DNA of 6,312 nt, from the NCBI GenBank assembly GCA_946479825.1, contig CAMLHU010000130.1, forward strand, positions 1-6,312, written 5' to 3'. The notes under the pieces are model-generated. The model was given only the letters and a program-made list of their open reading frames with translations. It was not told the DNA's origin and made no database searches. The position numbers were made by a program, and so were the translations under genes. Within the stretch, counting starts at the first letter, position 1; the number at the start of each line of letters is the position of its first letter. Source of the DNA: an uncultured Gemmatimonadota bacterium (GTDB taxonomy: Bacteria > Gemmatimonadota > Gemmatimonadetes > Gemmatimonadales > GWC2-71-9). Below, piece by piece: positions 5,323 through 6,312 of this stretch.

Positions 5323-5823
5323 ATGACCATCACCGAACTGCTCCTCCCCGAGCTCGACCGCGAACTGGCGGGGACCCGAAAGACCCTCGAGCGCGTCCCC
5401 GAGGCCAAGTCGGCCTGGAAGCCGCACCCCAAGTCGTACTCCCTGGGCGACCTGGCCGTCCACGTCGCCACGCTGCCGTATTGGGGAGTGGTGACCTGCC
5501 GCGACACGGGGTTCGACTACACCGAGGAGGTCGCGAAGCAACTGGCGCGGAAGTTCGATGGGACCAAGGCGCTGCTGGCGATGTTCGACGCCAACGCGGC
5601 GGCGGCGCGCCAGGAGCTCCTGAAGATGAGCGATGCGGACTGGTCGGTGCCGTGGACCTTCAAGTATCAGGGGCAGGTGGTCTTCACCAAGCCGCGCTAC
5701 GAGACCTTCCGGACCGACACCCTGAACCACCTGGTGCATCACCGGGCGCAGCTCACGGTGTACCTGCGGCTCAACGACGTGCCGCTGCCCAACCTCTTCG
5801 GCCCGACCGCCGACGAGCAGTGA
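5323..5823 (+). CDS. DinB-fold (YfiT/DinB superfamily) protein
   Basis: A 166-residue soluble protein predicted to form the DinB four-helix bundle, whose members use three histidines to bind a divalent metal. The triad is visible: H47 in DLAVHVATLPYW, and H136 and H140 in LNHLVHHRAQL (HX3H). Family members include thiol S-transferases of the bacillithiol/mycothiol type and many proteins of unknown role; nothing here fixes the substrate. ATG-5323 is chosen because AGGA (5310-5313) lies nine bases upstream and the protein then begins directly with the first helix (MTITELLLPELDRELAGTRKTLERV). The open frame continues upstream to a GTG at 5062, but that would overlap the radical SAM gene by over 200 bases. 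It lies 37 bases after that gene, likely in one operon. The minus-strand gene converges 21 bases beyond the stop, with no obvious terminator between. Confidence 0.9.
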   Translation: MTITELLLPELDRELAGTRKTLERVPEAKSAWKPHPKSYSLGDLAVHVATLPYWGVVTCRDTGFDYTEEVAKQLARKFDGTKALLAMFDANAAAARQELLKMSDADWSVPWTFKYQGQVVFTKPRYETFRTDTLNHLVHHRAQLTVYLRLNDVPLPNLFGPTADEQ

Positions 5824-5844
5824 GGCGGGGGCGGGCGACGGCGC

Positions 5845-6312
5845 TCACATCATGATCTTGGCCAGCTCGGTGCCGCGCATCCCGGCGCCGGAGTTGTCCA
5901 TCGGCTCGAGGCTGAGCGCCGCGCCCATCACCCGGGCGTCGCCTGGCGGCATCCCGGTCGTGAAGGTCACGATCCGGCCGGGCACCACCTCGATCGGCTT
6001 CCCCGCCTTCATCCCATCGTCGGTGATGAACCAGAACTGGTAGCGGGCTCCCGGCCTGGCCGGCGGGAGTCCGTGCACCACGACGTTCCAGCGATGGGTC
6101 TGCTCGTCGGCCAGGATCATCATCCCGCAGTGCTGGCCGTCCATCGTGAACCCCGCCTGCAGCACCTTCCCCGCGTGGCGGGCCACGGACATCGTGTCGC
6201 GGAGCGCGGCGAGGGCCTGCTGCTGGGCCGCGAGGGTCTCCTCGAGCCGCCCCAGCCGGCGCTCGAGCTGCACCGTGGCGCCGACCGCGACGAGGAGCGA
6301 CGCCGCGAGCGC
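5845..6312 (-). CDS. RskA-like anti-sigma factor, C-terminal part (partial)
   Basis: Only the last 155 residues are in the window; the 5' end lies beyond the right edge. From that edge the protein reads ALAASLLVAVGATV, the end of a membrane helix, then a coiled-coil-like stretch (QLERRLGRLEETLAAQQQ), then a beta-rich domain with VVHGLPPARPGARYQFWFI and an ALSLEPMDNSG ending. That order (helix, short coiled coil, RskA-type C-terminal domain outside the membrane) is typical of anti-sigma factors that hold an ECF sigma factor at the membrane and release it after proteolysis. The N-terminal sigma-binding or zinc-finger part and the partner sigma gene would be upstream on the minus strand, outside the window. 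A GTG at 6273 is an internal codon, as it would cut off the membrane helix. The C-terminal domain is unusually methionine-rich (about 11) and has a single cysteine (GQHCGMM). Confidence 0.8.
   Translation of the reverse strand, partial: ALAASLLVAVGATVQLERRLGRLEETLAAQQQALAALRDTMSVARHAGKVLQAGFTMDGQHCGMMILADEQTHRWNVVVHGLPPARPGARYQFWFITDDGMKAGKPIEVVPGRIVTFTTGMPPGDARVMGAALSLEPMDNSGAGMRGTELAKIMM

Noticed and set aside
5824..5844. Bidirectional terminator between the converging genes
   Set aside because: The 21 bases are G-rich with no stem-loop and no T-run on either strand.

Overview
The window is very GC-rich, its coding regions strongly favour G or C at third codon positions, and its genes are tightly packed. 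The mix of a secreted M1-type peptidase with an alanine-rich signal peptide, a kynurenine-pathway pair, a COG1533-type radical SAM protein, a DinB-fold protein and an RskA-like anti-sigma fragment suggests an environmental, soil-type bacterium. Gemmatimonadota or a relative is my best guess. This is an inference from gene style and GC content, as no rRNA or other marker is present.

Layout, left to right. (1) Positions 3-50 read as the tail of an upstream gene, joined by a GTGA start/stop overlap to a secreted M1-family zinc metallopeptidase (47-1717). (2) Positions 1718-1899 hold no gene. A nine-unit heptanucleotide array begins at the peptidase stop codon, and a degenerate octanucleotide repeat lies just before the next gene. 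(3) Tryptophan 2,3-dioxygenase (kynA, 1900-2679) and a kynureninase-like PLP enzyme (2679-3863) overlap by one base (TGATG) and are almost certainly co-translated. Together they cover the first and third steps of tryptophan breakdown to anthranilate; the formamidase between them is not in the window. (4) An AT-rich island at 3860-3916 carries a good promoter overlapped by a concentric palindrome, followed by a well-placed ribosome site and a 52-residue zinc-ribbon protein (3928-4086). (5) Positions 4087-4274 hold no gene: a second, imperfect heptamer array, a strong GC hairpin and a third, exact heptamer array. (6) A radical SAM protein of the SplB/Rv2578c type (4275-5285) is followed after 37 bases by a DinB-fold protein (5323-5823). 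(7) Convergent on the minus strand, the C-terminal part of an RskA-like anti-sigma factor (5845-6312) runs off the right edge.

The metabolic genes belong to well-known families. The most interesting parts lie between and beside them: three intergenic arrays of unrelated sequence but the same seven-base period, two of them starting on the stop codon of the gene before; the G-tract array that could fold as a G-quadruplex; the four-half-site operator-like palindrome over the promoter; and the stand-alone zinc ribbon that looks like the detached C-terminal tail of a B12-dependent ribonucleotide reductase. I saw no tRNA, rRNA, CRISPR array, transposase or phage gene.
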